A stretch of 64,000 nucleotides of DNA from Flavobacterium ginsenosidimutans. Lineage in GTDB: Bacteria; Bacteroidota; Bacteroidia; Flavobacteriales; Flavobacteriaceae. Position numbers and translations under genes: made by a program. The notes below the pieces were generated by a model. That model was not told the origin of the DNA and did not search any database. It saw only the letters and a list, made by a program, of their open reading frames with translations. Below, one piece after another: positions 35,405 to 45,430 of the stretch. Position 1 is the first letter of the stretch. Every line of letters begins with the position of its first letter. The stretch spans positions 62,001-126,000 of the forward strand of contig NZ_QJRJ01000070.1 of the NCBI RefSeq assembly GCF_003254625.1, in the 5' to 3' direction.

Positions 35405-37054
35405 ATGAAAAAAATATCTTTTAAAAACTTTCGCCGTTTTGTTGAATTTCCAACTTTAGAACTTGGTAAAATCTCAATAATGGTAGGAAGAAATAACTCT
35501 GGAAAATCAACAATGGTCAAAGCTATTCTGCTAGTTTTAGATTACTTACAAAATCAACAGTATAATGAGTTTTCATTTACTAATAAATCTTTAGAAGATG
35601 CTAATATTATAACTTTTGGAAGAGCTAAAAATAATAAACTACAAAGTACTAATGAAATCTCGTTTCAAATCGAAATAGAAGATTATGTTTTTTCAATTTT
35701 TATCTATGGCGAAAATGACGATACAAGTGCAAGTGTATCACGGGTTATAATAAGCGACCAAAATTTAAATACCACTTTTGAAATTAATTATATCACAGAA
35801 ATTATAAATATTTCCAAATCCACTCCTAAACTTATAACAAAATTCGACGCTCTAGATGATTTAATTAAGGAATGGGAAGAAATAGGCAAAGAAATACAAA
35901 AGGATGATTTTAAAAAAATATCACCAGAAGGCTTGCGAGTTTTAGATCGATACAACAGCTTAAAAGAAAAAATAGACTCCTTAAATAAGAATTTAAAAAA
36001 AGAAAGCGATGAGGATGAGAATGGCGAACTCTTCAATCTTTCTTATTCATTAAAATCAAATTTAGAAAACAAAACTGAAGATACAATTTTACAAGAGTTT
36101 GTTAGTGATTTTACATTCCAGAATGATGCAGAAATTCGTAAGCTTAAGAATTACGTAGATGAAATAGCAAAAGCAAAGAAAATTATTGAAAGTAGTACAG
36201 ATAGTAGGGAAGTAAAAGAAAATAAGAATAAGATAGATATCATAAATAAAAAAATTGAACTTTTAGAATTAACAGATCAAACACTTGAAGAAAAAATACA
36301 AGAATTAGTTGATATTGACAATTATAGACATGAGTTATCAAAATCAATTGAAAACTCTATTAGAGCAATTAAAGATGTTCATTTATACTATCTAGGAGCT
36401 AATCCAAGCAAACAATCTGCTCTTTTTTCAATTAGAGATAAACAAAATAATCTTGCACAAGCTATTCATGATTTTAAGCAATCCAAAATATATCCTGAAC
36501 ATTCTGAATACATTTTTGTAAAAAAATGGATGAAAAAATTTGAAGTAGGCGAAGATTTTAATATTGAATTTTATGCAGGTGAGGCTTATGAATTTTATGT
36601 AATTGACGAAGAGCAGAATACTGCTCATCTGGCAGATAAAGGAATGGGATCTTTACAAGCAATGATGTTAATACTAAGAGTTGCAACTATTATGCGCAAA
36701 CATAGAAACAATCTGAAACAAATTACAATCATTGTTGAAGAGCCAGAATTAAACTTGCACCCAGCATTACAAAGTAAATTATCAAGCTTCTTTCATACGG
36801 TAAATGTAGAATATGGGATTCATTTCATTATTGAGACACATTCTGAGTATCTTATTAGAAAATCACAGTTATTAGTTGCTGAAAATGGATATACCAATCC
36901 TGACGGATTAAATCCTAATCCTTTTAAAATTCATTATTTTGATCTTGAAAATGGACCATACCAAATGAATTACAGATTCGACGGTAGATTCACAAATGAA
37001 TTTGGAACAGGATTTTATGATGTAAACAATAATTTAATTTTTGATTTACCATAA
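35405..37054 (+). CDS. AAA/ABC-type ATPase (OLD/PtuA-like), candidate defence gene
   Basis: A protein of 549 aa from the SMC/RecF-like ATPase group. Walker A is GRNNSGKST (about residues 28-36), a long coiled coil spans about residues 155-330, the signature-like motif is LADKGMGSLQ, Walker B is ITIIVEEPELNLHP (about residues 440-453), and the switch His is in FIIETHSEYLIRKS. It ends soon after without a TOPRIM nuclease domain, so it is not a complete OLD protein. Such ATPases in Septu, PARIS and similar systems sense infection and release a partner effector. The next gene starts 2 bp after the stop, a clear sign of a coupled pair. Confidence 0.85.
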   Translation: MKKISFKNFRRFVEFPTLELGKISIMVGRNNSGKSTMVKAILLVLDYLQNQQYNEFSFTNKSLEDANIITFGRAKNNKLQSTNEISFQIEIEDYVFSIFIYGENDDTSASVSRVIISDQNLNTTFEINYITEIINISKSTPKLITKFDALDDLIKEWEEIGKEIQKDDFKKISPEGLRVLDRYNSLKEKIDSLNKNLKKESDEDENGELFNLSYSLKSNLENKTEDTILQEFVSDFTFQNDAEIRKLKNYVDEIAKAKKIIESSTDSREVKENKNKIDIINKKIELLELTDQTLEEKIQELVDIDNYRHELSKSIENSIRAIKDVHLYYLGANPSKQSALFSIRDKQNNLAQAIHDFKQSKIYPEHSEYIFVKKWMKKFEVGEDFNIEFYAGEAYEFYVIDEEQNTAHLADKGMGSLQAMMLILRVATIMRKHRNNLKQITIIVEEPELNLHPALQSKLSSFFHTVNVEYGIHFIIETHSEYLIRKSQLLVAENGYTNPDGLNPNPFKIHYFDLENGPYQMNYRFDGRFTNEFGTGFYDVNNNLIFDLP

Positions 37055-37056
37055 AC

Positions 37057-38031
37057 ATGGATATTTATATTGACAAGGAAAATTTATTGTCGTTTGTAAA
37101 TCTAAAGGCAGATGACTTATATGATGATTGTATAAAAACATTAAAAAAACAATTAAATGTTTATTTCAACTTCCCTAAAGAAGATTTAAAATCTGATGAT
37201 AAACTGATGGCTTGGTACTCCTCATTTCAAGAAGGAGTAGGGGAAAATAATTCTTTTTCATTTGGAAGCAATTTTCCTCCAAGACCTCTCAAATCAAATA
37301 CGTATAAAAATTTTAATTCAAATCAATTATCATCTGCTTATTTAATCAGTGATGAACGCTTTGATGCCTTAAATAATACTGGTACATTATTAATGGCAAA
37401 ACCAGGGGAAGAAATAGAATTGTTTAATAAATTATTTCTATTTCAGAGAGATTATATTTTTGAAAAAAGATGGAGGATTTCATCCAGTACTTTTAGTACT
37501 TGGAGTGATCTTTCATCATTTTCTTTACCATTAACAGATATTATTATTGTTGATCCATTTATTTTAAAAAATAAAGATACAGATACAGATACTGTTGATG
37601 TCAATCTTATTAGCTATTTAGAGGTTTTGTCAGAAATAATAAAGGTAAAAACGAATATTGTTGTATTTACTAACCCAGGTAATATTGATGTAGACTATCC
37701 TGTTTTATTACCTAAAATTAGAGCTGTTTTAAACAAGACTACAAATGTACAGCCAAATTTCACCCTTATTAAAACAAGCAAAGAGCACGACAGAACAATA
37801 TTAACTAATTACAAAAGAATTAATTCTGGAGATACATTCAATTTTTTTAATAATCAAGGACATAGGATTACAAAAGGTAAAGAAATAGGATATTCTAGCC
37901 TTGCAAATGCTGAAAATCATAAGTTGGCAAATGAAGTATTTAATGATTTACAAATTCAGATAAACCATCTTAAAGTCAACAATCCAGCCTTCATTATTGG
38001 GGATAAACAATGTAATTTTTTAACTTTCTAA
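37057..38031 (+). CDS. Uncharacterised partner of the ATPase, possible effector
   Basis: A protein of 324 aa without signal peptide or membrane segment. I do not recognise the family with confidence. The N-terminal 150 residues show no motif I know. Residues about 185-240 form alternating strands and helices (LTDIIIVDPFIL, TNIVVFTNPGNI). Then comes KTSKEHDRTILTNYKRINSGDTFNFFNNQGH (written as KTSKEHDRTIL, then TNYKRINSGDTF). A His-Asp-Arg motif followed by Thr-Asn and Ser-Gly resembles the active-site region of some phospholipase-D-like and related domains. It starts 2 bp after the ATPase and the two form an operon before hsdM. Confidence 0.6.
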   Translation: MDIYIDKENLLSFVNLKADDLYDDCIKTLKKQLNVYFNFPKEDLKSDDKLMAWYSSFQEGVGENNSFSFGSNFPPRPLKSNTYKNFNSNQLSSAYLISDERFDALNNTGTLLMAKPGEEIELFNKLFLFQRDYIFEKRWRISSSTFSTWSDLSSFSLPLTDIIIVDPFILKNKDTDTDTVDVNLISYLEVLSEIIKVKTNIVVFTNPGNIDVDYPVLLPKIRAVLNKTTNVQPNFTLIKTSKEHDRTILTNYKRINSGDTFNFFNNQGHRITKGKEIGYSSLANAENHKLANEVFNDLQIQINHLKVNNPAFIIGDKQCNFLTF

Positions 38032-38058
38032 AACCTCCGCATTAAACCTTCTAACCCT

Positions 38059-38066
38059 TATATTTG
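38059..38066 (+). promoter_or_regulatory. Probable -7 element of hsdMS
   Basis: TATATTTG matches TAnnTTTG 22 bp upstream of the hsdM ATG, so hsdMS can be expressed separately from the ATPase pair. Confidence 0.5.
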
Positions 38067-38088
38067 CAGAATAAAATTAAAAAAAATA

Positions 38089-39828
38089 ATGAGCAGTAAC
38101 AGTAACAATAATGTAGAAGTAGGTTTCATATGGCAAATCACGGACGACGTATTGCGTGATGCGTTTAAAAAAAATGAAATAGGAGATGTTGTACTTCCAT
38201 TTGTGGTTATTCGACGCCTAGATTGCATCTTAGATGGTTTGAATGAAAACGTTCGTGAGACATATATTAAGTTTAAAGAAAAAGTCGCAGAAGAAAAATT
38301 AGATCCAATTTTAAGAAAATCAGCTGGTGGACTAAAATTTTATAATATTTCTCAGCATACCCTACACTCTTTAAAAGATGATGCTCGCAATATTGAAATA
38401 AACTTTAATAATTATCTTAATGGTTTTAATAAGGAAGTTCGTGATATATTAGATAACTTCCAGTTTGATAAGATTGTAGCCCGTTTGATTAAAAATAAAT
38501 TATTGTATGAAATGATTGATGCGATATGCCGAATTGATATGCATAGCGATAAAATTGACAATCACGGTATGGGTTACGTTTTTGAAGAATTAATTCGTAT
38601 ATCAAATGAACAATCTAACGAAACTGCAGGAGAACATTTTACTCCTCGTGATGTAATTGCATTGATGAATGCAATTATGTTTTCGACAGAAAAAGAGGCT
38701 TTATCACAAACAGGTATAATTCGTACTATTTTTGATCCAGCTTGTGGAACAGGAGGAATGGTTAATCTTGGTAAAAACTATATACTTGATATTTTACTTA
38801 AAGACAGTAACAAGAAACCAATAATTCAAACATACGGACAAGAATTAAATGAGCAATCGTATGCGATTGCAAAATCTGAAGCATTAATAACAGGGGAAGA
38901 AGCTAATAATATTAAACACGGAAACTCTTTTTCCGAGGACTATTTTCAAGGTAAACATTTCCATTATATGATGGCAAATCCTCCCTATGGTGTAACATGG
39001 AAAAAAGATCAGCGCTTTATTGAAAATGAAGCCTTAAATCCAGCAGGACGTTTTTATGCAGGTACTCCAAGAACCTCTGATGGACAACTTCTTTTTTTAC
39101 AACATATGATTTCAAAAATGGAACCCGAAGGTAGTCGTATCGCAGTTGTTACCAATGGTTCACCACTTTTTACAGGAGATGCTGGTTCTGGCGAAAGTGA
39201 TATTCGTAAATGGATAATAGAAAACGATTGGCTAGAGTGCATTGTAGCTTTACCCAAAGATATGTTTTACAACACAGGCATAAATACTTATATTTGGTTT
39301 TTGACTAATAAAAAAGAAAAAAAAAGAAAAGGAAAAGTACAGTTAATTAATGCTATTGATTATTGTCGATCTAACAAAAAAAGTTTAGGCAATAAACGTA
39401 ATGAGATCACAAATACTCATATTACACAAATTTTGGACATATACACAAATTTTGAAACAGCCAAAGATTGTAAAATATTTAATAACGATGATTTTGGTTT
39501 TTATCAACTGACAGTGGAACAACCCATGTATGATAATAAGGGGAAAAAAATTATTGATAAAAACAAAAAACCAAAACCTGACAGCAAAAAACGGGACAAA
39601 GAGAATGTACCTTTAAATTCAGATATTGAAAATTATTTTAAAAAGGAAGTTATACCACACTTGCCAGATGCGTGGATAGATTTTGACAAAACACGGATTG
39701 GTTATGAAATAAACTTTGCAAAATACTTTTATAAATATAAAAGTTTACGCACTGCCATCGAAGTAAAAACAGAAATAATTACACTTGAAAGTGAAATAAG
39801 TATTTTGCTCAATGAATTGTTAAACTAA
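38089..39828 (+). CDS. hsdM: Type I restriction-modification methyltransferase subunit HsdM
   Basis: An adenine N6-methyltransferase subunit of 579 aa. The N-terminal helical domain (about residues 10-165) has the usual DVLRDAFKKNEIGDVVLPFVVIRRLDCIL. The catalytic domain has GEHFTPRDVIALM, SAM motif I DPACGTGGMVN (about residues 222-232) and motif IV NPPYG (about residues 299-303). With HsdS it methylates the host site and with HsdR it restricts foreign DNA. The stop overlaps the hsdS start by one base (TAATG). Confidence 0.96.
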   Translation: MSSNSNNNVEVGFIWQITDDVLRDAFKKNEIGDVVLPFVVIRRLDCILDGLNENVRETYIKFKEKVAEEKLDPILRKSAGGLKFYNISQHTLHSLKDDARNIEINFNNYLNGFNKEVRDILDNFQFDKIVARLIKNKLLYEMIDAICRIDMHSDKIDNHGMGYVFEELIRISNEQSNETAGEHFTPRDVIALMNAIMFSTEKEALSQTGIIRTIFDPACGTGGMVNLGKNYILDILLKDSNKKPIIQTYGQELNEQSYAIAKSEALITGEEANNIKHGNSFSEDYFQGKHFHYMMANPPYGVTWKKDQRFIENEALNPAGRFYAGTPRTSDGQLLFLQHMISKMEPEGSRIAVVTNGSPLFTGDAGSGESDIRKWIIENDWLECIVALPKDMFYNTGINTYIWFLTNKKEKKRKGKVQLINAIDYCRSNKKSLGNKRNEITNTHITQILDIYTNFETAKDCKIFNNDDFGFYQLTVEQPMYDNKGKKIIDKNKKPKPDSKKRDKENVPLNSDIENYFKKEVIPHLPDAWIDFDKTRIGYEINFAKYFYKYKSLRTAIEVKTEIITLESEISILLNELLN

Positions 39829-41159
39829 TGAAAAGGTACGAAAAATACAGAACTGCGAATATAGAAGGTATCAAAGAAGTTCCTCACCACTGGAAACTTA
39901 TCAAATTAAAGTACATAGGTAATTTATACAGTGGTTTGACTGGTAAATCTGGAAGTGATTTTTATAATGAAGATAGTCCTTTAAGTCGTCCTTACATCAA
40001 TTTCAAAAATATTGCAAATAATATAAAAATTGATCCAACTCTATTTGATTTAGTAGAAATTAAACCGAACGAGGAGCAAAACAAAGTAAAAAAGGGCGAT
40101 TTATTTTTCTTGATGAGTTCTGAAAATTTTACTGATATTGGAAAAACAGCTGTCTTAATTGATAATTTAGAAGATACCTATTTAAATAGTTTTTGCAGAG
40201 GTTTCAGAATATTTGACGAAAATTTTAGTCCAGAGTTTTTAAACTATTTATTACTAAGTGGGCATTACAGGGAAATTCTATCAAATGAGGCAAAAGGTTT
40301 TACGCGAATTAATATTCAAGTTGGGAAAATTAATAATTTCCCCATTTTTGCTCCATTTGATAAACACGAACAAATTCAAATTGCTAATTTCCTTGATTAT
40401 AAAATCAATTTAATTAATTCAAGTATTTTAAAGAAAAAAAGACTGATAGAACTCCTAAAAGAAAAACGTCAAGCCATTATTAATGAAGCAGTAACTAAAG
40501 GTTTAAATATTAACGTACCAATGAAATCTAGTGGTATTGAATGGATGGGAGAAATTCCAAATCATTGGGAAGTTAAAAAATTGAAGTATGTTGTTTCTTG
40601 CAATGATGACGCTCTAAATGACAAACATGATAAGGATTCAATTATTAATTATATTGAAATTGGAGATGTTTCTTTAGAAAATGGCGTGGAGAATTTCACT
40701 AAAATGAGATTTTCTCAAGCACCATCAAGAGCAAGAAGAATCATCAAAGAAAATGATATAATTCTTTCAACTGTAAGAACCTATTTAAAAGCTATAACTA
40801 AGGTTAATGTTGATTATAACAACTTTATCGTTTCTACTGGTTTCGCAGTTTTAAGAGCACAGAAAATTAAATCTGATTTTTTGGGTGTAGTTGTAAAATC
40901 AGAGAGCTTTATTGATGAAATAATATCCTTATCAGTTGGAGTAAGTTATCCAGCAATAAATTCTTCTGTTCTATTAAACATTTCTATTCCTGTGCCACCA
41001 GAAAGCGAACAATTGGCTATTTCTCGCAAAATTGATAAAGAATTTAATTCTTTTCAAAAGACGATTTTGAAAATTGAGAGCGCTATTGATAAACTTCAAA
41101 TTTATCGCCAATCATTAATCTCAGAAGTAGTTACGGGCAAAATAGATGTACGAAAGTGA
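39828..41159 (+). CDS. hsdS: Type I specificity subunit HsdS
   Basis: A protein of 443 aa with two target-recognition domains. TRD1 covers about residues 10-190, beginning VPHHWKLIKLKYIGNLYSG, and is followed by a conserved helix (NLIN...KKKRLIELLKEKRQAIINEAVTKG). TRD2 covers about residues 240-405, beginning IPNHWEVKKLKYVVSC, and is followed by a second helix (SAIDKLQIYRQSLISEVVTGKI). The two TRDs differ, so a bipartite asymmetric target is expected. The target sequence cannot be read from the protein. No inverted second hsdS copy is present, so no shuffling is predicted. Confidence 0.95.
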   Translation: MKRYEKYRTANIEGIKEVPHHWKLIKLKYIGNLYSGLTGKSGSDFYNEDSPLSRPYINFKNIANNIKIDPTLFDLVEIKPNEEQNKVKKGDLFFLMSSENFTDIGKTAVLIDNLEDTYLNSFCRGFRIFDENFSPEFLNYLLLSGHYREILSNEAKGFTRINIQVGKINNFPIFAPFDKHEQIQIANFLDYKINLINSSILKKKRLIELLKEKRQAIINEAVTKGLNINVPMKSSGIEWMGEIPNHWEVKKLKYVVSCNDDALNDKHDKDSIINYIEIGDVSLENGVENFTKMRFSQAPSRARRIIKENDIILSTVRTYLKAITKVNVDYNNFIVSTGFAVLRAQKIKSDFLGVVVKSESFIDEIISLSVGVSYPAINSSVLLNISIPVPPESEQLAISRKIDKEFNSFQKTILKIESAIDKLQIYRQSLISEVVTGKIDVRK

Positions 41160-41288
41160 CCAAAGCCGTCTGAATAAAGATGAAATATCCTTCGTTTACA
41201 ACTTATTAATTAATGAAGTGAACATGGCTTTAATTACATGAAAATCATCTAGCGACATTACCTCGCCATTTTATAATGCTTTATACAT

Positions 41289-41296
41289 TATCTTTG
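41289..41296 (+). promoter_or_regulatory. Probable -7 element of hsdR
   Basis: TATCTTTG lies in the 256-bp gap between hsdS and hsdR. A hairpin TTGTGTC/GACACAA lies at 41367-41397 in the predicted leader. Separate control would let methylation come before restriction. Confidence 0.45.
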
Positions 41297-41415
41297 TACG
41301 CATTAAAGAACTAGTTAGGTTAGAGAAATAGAAATAAAACATTAACCTTAAGTAACATGAAATAAATTGTGTCATAAAAATCATTTTTCAGACACAAGTT
41401 TTAACATTTAATAAT

Positions 41416-44394
41416 ATGGCGCAAGGCATTAGAGAAATTCACTTAGAGGACGATATAATAAAGTATCTTGTTGAGTTTGGAGGTTTTCATGAAGTGCCAC
41501 AACATACTTACGATCGAGAATTATGTCTAATACCTTCTGAAATAATTGCCTTCTTAAAAGACACACAGCAGGATAAATATAATATTCTTAAAGTAAATCA
41601 ATATTATGAAAATGTAGATGAGAAAATCGTTGATAATATTGCAAAGACTTATAGAGATCACAAGGACAAAACCTTAAATTTACTACGTAGTAAAGTCAAA
41701 GATCGTGGAGTACAATTTGATATGGTTTATTTTCAACCTGCAAATAATAAATCAAGCGAGCATAAAAAATGGTATGAACAAAATCGATTGGCGGTAATAC
41801 GTCAATTAAAATATTCTAAAAAAAATGAGAATTCAATTGATCTAGTTTTGTTCGTTAACGGCATACCTGTTGTAACATTAGAGCTAAAAAATGAGCTGAC
41901 AGGGCAAAATCATCATAATGCAATTAAACAATATATACAGGATCGTGAACCAAAAGGAGAACCTCTTTTGGAATTTAAACGTTGTTTAGTTCATTTTGCA
42001 CTTGGGACACAAAAAATTTTTATGACTACGGAATTAAAAGGAAAAGATACATTCTTTTTGCCTTTTAATAAAGGATTAGAAAATATAAATGAAAATGGCT
42101 TTGCAACTTCATATCTATGGGAAGATGTATTAACTAAAGATTCATTATTAGATTTAATTCAAAACTATATAAATGTACAAACTGACACGGAAAAAGAATA
42201 CGATCCAATAACGAAAGGTCTAAAAGAAAAAAAATCATCAAAACTACTCTTTCCCCGCTTTCACCAGCGTAGAGCAGTACAACGACTGCTTAATGCATTG
42301 CAACTAGAAGGAGCAGGTAAAAACTATTTAATTCAACATTCTGCTGGTTCTGGCAAATCTAATACTATTACTTGGCTTGCATATCGTTTAGCTGGTTTCT
42401 ATCAAAATGTGAATGATCCGAAAGCTCTTTTTGATTCTGTAATTGTTGTAAATGACCGTCGCGCATTAGACAAACAAATCCAAAATAATATTAGACAGCT
42501 AGATAATACACCAGGCTTAGTTGCATATGTTGATGAGAATAAAACAGCGCAAGATCTTAAAAAAGCTATTGAAGATGGAAAACGTATTATAATTACCACA
42601 ATTCAAAAGTTTCCTGTGATATCAGAAACAATTGCAAGTATACCTGACAGAAAATACGCAGTATTAATTGATGAAGCACACAGTTCTCAATCAGGAGAAA
42701 CGGCGCGCCACTTAAAAAAATCATTGTCATTAGAGGAAGCAGAAACTTTAGATATAGTTCAGGATTTAGATGATATAATTGCTGATGAAATAAAACGAAA
42801 GGGAAAACAGCCTAACATATCTTTTTTTGCATTTACTGCTACACCAAAACCAAAAACCGAAGAGCTATTTGGACGGATAATTGATGGAAAACTTAAAGCT
42901 TTCGATTACTATACGATGGAACAAGCTATAAAAGAAGGTTTTATTCGTGATGTATTAAAAAATTATATGTCCTTTAAGCGTTATTATAAAATTATTAAAA
43001 GACTGGATATTGAAGATAAAGAGTATGATAAAAGAAAAACTGTGAGACTATTGGCGTCTTATGTAGACCTACAAGATCATGCTATAGAAAGAAAAGCTCG
43101 CATCATAATTGAGCATTTCGTAAGTAAAACGCAAAATGAAATACAAGGTAGAGCCCGAGCGATGGTAGTTACCAAATCACGTTTACATGCCGTAAGATTC
43201 AAGCGAAAATTTGATGAGATTATGCAGGAAATGAAATTACCCTATAATGCACTAGTCGCTTTTTCTGGAACGGTAAGAGATAATGAAGTAAATGAAGAAT
43301 ATACCGAATCAAGTATGAATCAGCTACAAGGAAAGATCTCTATTCCGGAGGCACTTAAATTACCCAAATATCGCCTTCTAATAGTAGCTGATAAATATCA
43401 AACAGGTTTTGATGAACCTATGCTACACACTATGTTTGTTGATAAGAAATTAGGAGGAGCATCTTCTGTTCAGACATTGAGTCGTTTAAATAGAACGATG
43501 CGTGGCAAAGAGAGTACAATGGTATTAGATTTTGTAAATGATCCAGAATCTATCCAAAAAGATTTTCAACATTTTTATGGAGAAAATTTTATGGAAGAAT
43601 ATAACCAGACGGATCCAAATAGTTTATATAGCATTCAAACAAAAATTGACAGTTTAAATGTTTTTTATCAAAATGAGATAGAATCTTTTGCAAATATTTT
43701 CTTTAGAAAAGAAAACAATTACGAAAAACTAAATCCTATTTTAGCAACCGTTACAAAACGTTTTCAAGAAGTTTTAGACGAAGATGAACAATCTCAATTT
43801 AAATCAGATACGCAAACATTTTTAAAGCTTTATCGTTTTTTAAGTCAAATAATCACATTTACTGATGTAGAATTAGAAAAATATTATGTTTTCTTAACTT
43901 CATTAATAAAAATGTTACCGTACATTAAATCAAATTTACCTTTGGATGTATTAGGCGAAGTGGAATTAGATAGTTACAAGATCCAACATCAATATACAAC
44001 AGATTTAGAGTTGATATCTAAGAATGGCGAAATGTATGGAATGATGCCTGGAACTATTAATGGGAAGGAAGAAGACGAACTTGACATGCTGACTAATATA
44101 ATAAAAGTATTAAATGACACATTTGGAATTGATTTAACTGAAGAAGATAAAGTAGAGTTTAAAAAAATGCAAGATAAAATTTACTCTAATGAACAGTTAA
44201 TGAGTTTCTTTAATAAAAACAATTCACGAGATAATATTCAAGATAAATTTAGCGAAGAGATTGATAATGAATTGCTTAATTTTATTAATACAAAACTTGA
44301 GCTCTATAATAAATTATCGGAAGATCGGGTTAATTTAATGTTCAAAAAAATGTGGTTTAACGATTTATATGATAGTAAAGTCAGAGGAATTTAA
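41416..44394 (+). CDS. hsdR: Type I restriction endonuclease subunit HsdR
   Basis: A protein of 992 aa. The N-terminal nuclease domain has the PD-(D/E)xK-type core SIDLVLFVNGIPVVTLELKNE (as IDLVLFVNG and VVTLELKNE, about residues 140-160). The helicase motor has Walker A HSAGSGKSNTITW (about residues 312-324), DEAH in VLIDEAHSSQSG, TAT in FAFTATPKPK, and motif VI in VQTLSRLNRTMRG. It translocates and cleaves unmethylated DNA with HsdM and HsdS. The gene is intact. It is separated from hsdS by a promoter-bearing gap. Confidence 0.96.
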   Translation: MAQGIREIHLEDDIIKYLVEFGGFHEVPQHTYDRELCLIPSEIIAFLKDTQQDKYNILKVNQYYENVDEKIVDNIAKTYRDHKDKTLNLLRSKVKDRGVQFDMVYFQPANNKSSEHKKWYEQNRLAVIRQLKYSKKNENSIDLVLFVNGIPVVTLELKNELTGQNHHNAIKQYIQDREPKGEPLLEFKRCLVHFALGTQKIFMTTELKGKDTFFLPFNKGLENINENGFATSYLWEDVLTKDSLLDLIQNYINVQTDTEKEYDPITKGLKEKKSSKLLFPRFHQRRAVQRLLNALQLEGAGKNYLIQHSAGSGKSNTITWLAYRLAGFYQNVNDPKALFDSVIVVNDRRALDKQIQNNIRQLDNTPGLVAYVDENKTAQDLKKAIEDGKRIIITTIQKFPVISETIASIPDRKYAVLIDEAHSSQSGETARHLKKSLSLEEAETLDIVQDLDDIIADEIKRKGKQPNISFFAFTATPKPKTEELFGRIIDGKLKAFDYYTMEQAIKEGFIRDVLKNYMSFKRYYKIIKRLDIEDKEYDKRKTVRLLASYVDLQDHAIERKARIIIEHFVSKTQNEIQGRARAMVVTKSRLHAVRFKRKFDEIMQEMKLPYNALVAFSGTVRDNEVNEEYTESSMNQLQGKISIPEALKLPKYRLLIVADKYQTGFDEPMLHTMFVDKKLGGASSVQTLSRLNRTMRGKESTMVLDFVNDPESIQKDFQHFYGENFMEEYNQTDPNSLYSIQTKIDSLNVFYQNEIESFANIFFRKENNYEKLNPILATVTKRFQEVLDEDEQSQFKSDTQTFLKLYRFLSQIITFTDVELEKYYVFLTSLIKMLPYIKSNLPLDVLGEVELDSYKIQHQYTTDLELISKNGEMYGMMPGTINGKEEDELDMLTNIIKVLNDTFGIDLTEEDKVEFKKMQDKIYSNEQLMSFFNKNNSRDNIQDKFSEEIDNELLNFINTKLELYNKLSEDRVNLMFKKMWFNDLYDSKVRGI

Positions 44395-44686
44395 GTGCTA
44401 AAAATCTAGATCTTCTTCTTCTTATTGTTTTGAGATTTGATAATTATAACTTAAATTAATATTCGCTGATATTTATGTTTTCTAAATAATATCTAAAATA
44501 GCTTCAAAATTGTTCTTACAAGATCTAAAAAAATTAGAGCTTCACAGAAGTACTAGGGTGTGTTTTTAACTTATATTAAAAAGTTTACTTGTCAAGATCT
44601 TATTGCATTTAAGAGAGTGATTCTTTTATGAAAAGAATTTGGAAATTGAAATTAGCCCACAATATTAATTAGAATTACTAAAGTAC

Positions 44687-45265
44687 ATGAATCATACAAT
44701 ACGAGAAATAGTAAGTGATCAAATTAATAAATTAAATACTTATCTTGATCTAATCGAAAAAAACGGTTTAGAAATTAAAACTATAGATATCGATAGAAGT
44801 TATCTTGCTGAAAATTACAGGAAAACTCAAACATTTTCTAAGTGCATAAATTTTAAAGATTTATACGATAGCTTACCCAAAAATAAACCTGTTTTATATT
44901 GGTTCACATTTGATATTGAAAAATTAAAAAGTGAGAATTTAGAAAAAGCATTAAAAAAAATAGAAGAAATAACTAAAAGTAGAAAAGTTTCAGAAGTGCC
45001 GAAAGCTCGAAGAGAATGCAAAGGGACGCTTTATGTTGGGAAAGTAAAAGATAAATTTCATTATAGGTTTGTGAACCATTTAGGCCATTCTATAAATGAT
45101 AAAACTGGAAGCTTGCAGTTAACATATTGGTACGATCCTTTAATTTATGGCAATCTGCAACTAAACTATATAGTTCTTGAACAAGAAATGAAAACTTTGA
45201 TTGGCATTCTAGAAATTGAGTTAGCAAAAAAATTAAAACCTATACTAGGATCTCATAAAAATTAA
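44687..45265 (+). CDS. GIY-YIG-like small protein at the end of the element
   Basis: A protein of 192 aa. Residues 1-90 are helical with no known motif. The second half has GTLYVGKVKDKFHYRFVNHLGH (about residues 108-128), TGSLQLTYWY, LNYIVLEQEMKTLIGILEIELAKKLKPILGSH. The order Y-V-G, R, His, Glu and a Lys-Pro-x-x-Gly end matches the GIY-YIG nuclease fold in a diverged form. Genes of this kind sit beside restriction systems in other bacteria as I recall, but a role here is not established. It is the last gene before attR, 292 bp after hsdR; that gap shows nothing clear. Confidence 0.6.
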   Translation: MNHTIREIVSDQINKLNTYLDLIEKNGLEIKTIDIDRSYLAENYRKTQTFSKCINFKDLYDSLPKNKPVLYWFTFDIEKLKSENLEKALKKIEEITKSRKVSEVPKARRECKGTLYVGKVKDKFHYRFVNHLGHSINDKTGSLQLTYWYDPLIYGNLQLNYIVLEQEMKTLIGILEIELAKKLKPILGSHKN

Positions 45266-45430
45266 TTCAGATTTCACTCTATTAAATCGTATATTCTATA
45301 ATAGTAAATTATTTTGTTTTGAAACATAAATTTTAGAAATTAAAACATCATATTAGTTAGTAGATATTACTTATAAATCATTTAAAATCTTTAAATCTTG
45401 TAATAAATGGTTCGAATTCTGTACCGTCAA

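Noticed and set aside
39828..41159. HsdS as a phase-variable, shuffling specificity gene
   Set aside because: No second or inverted hsdS copy is present in the window, no short tandem repeats are seen in the gene, and the only recombinase is the element integrase.
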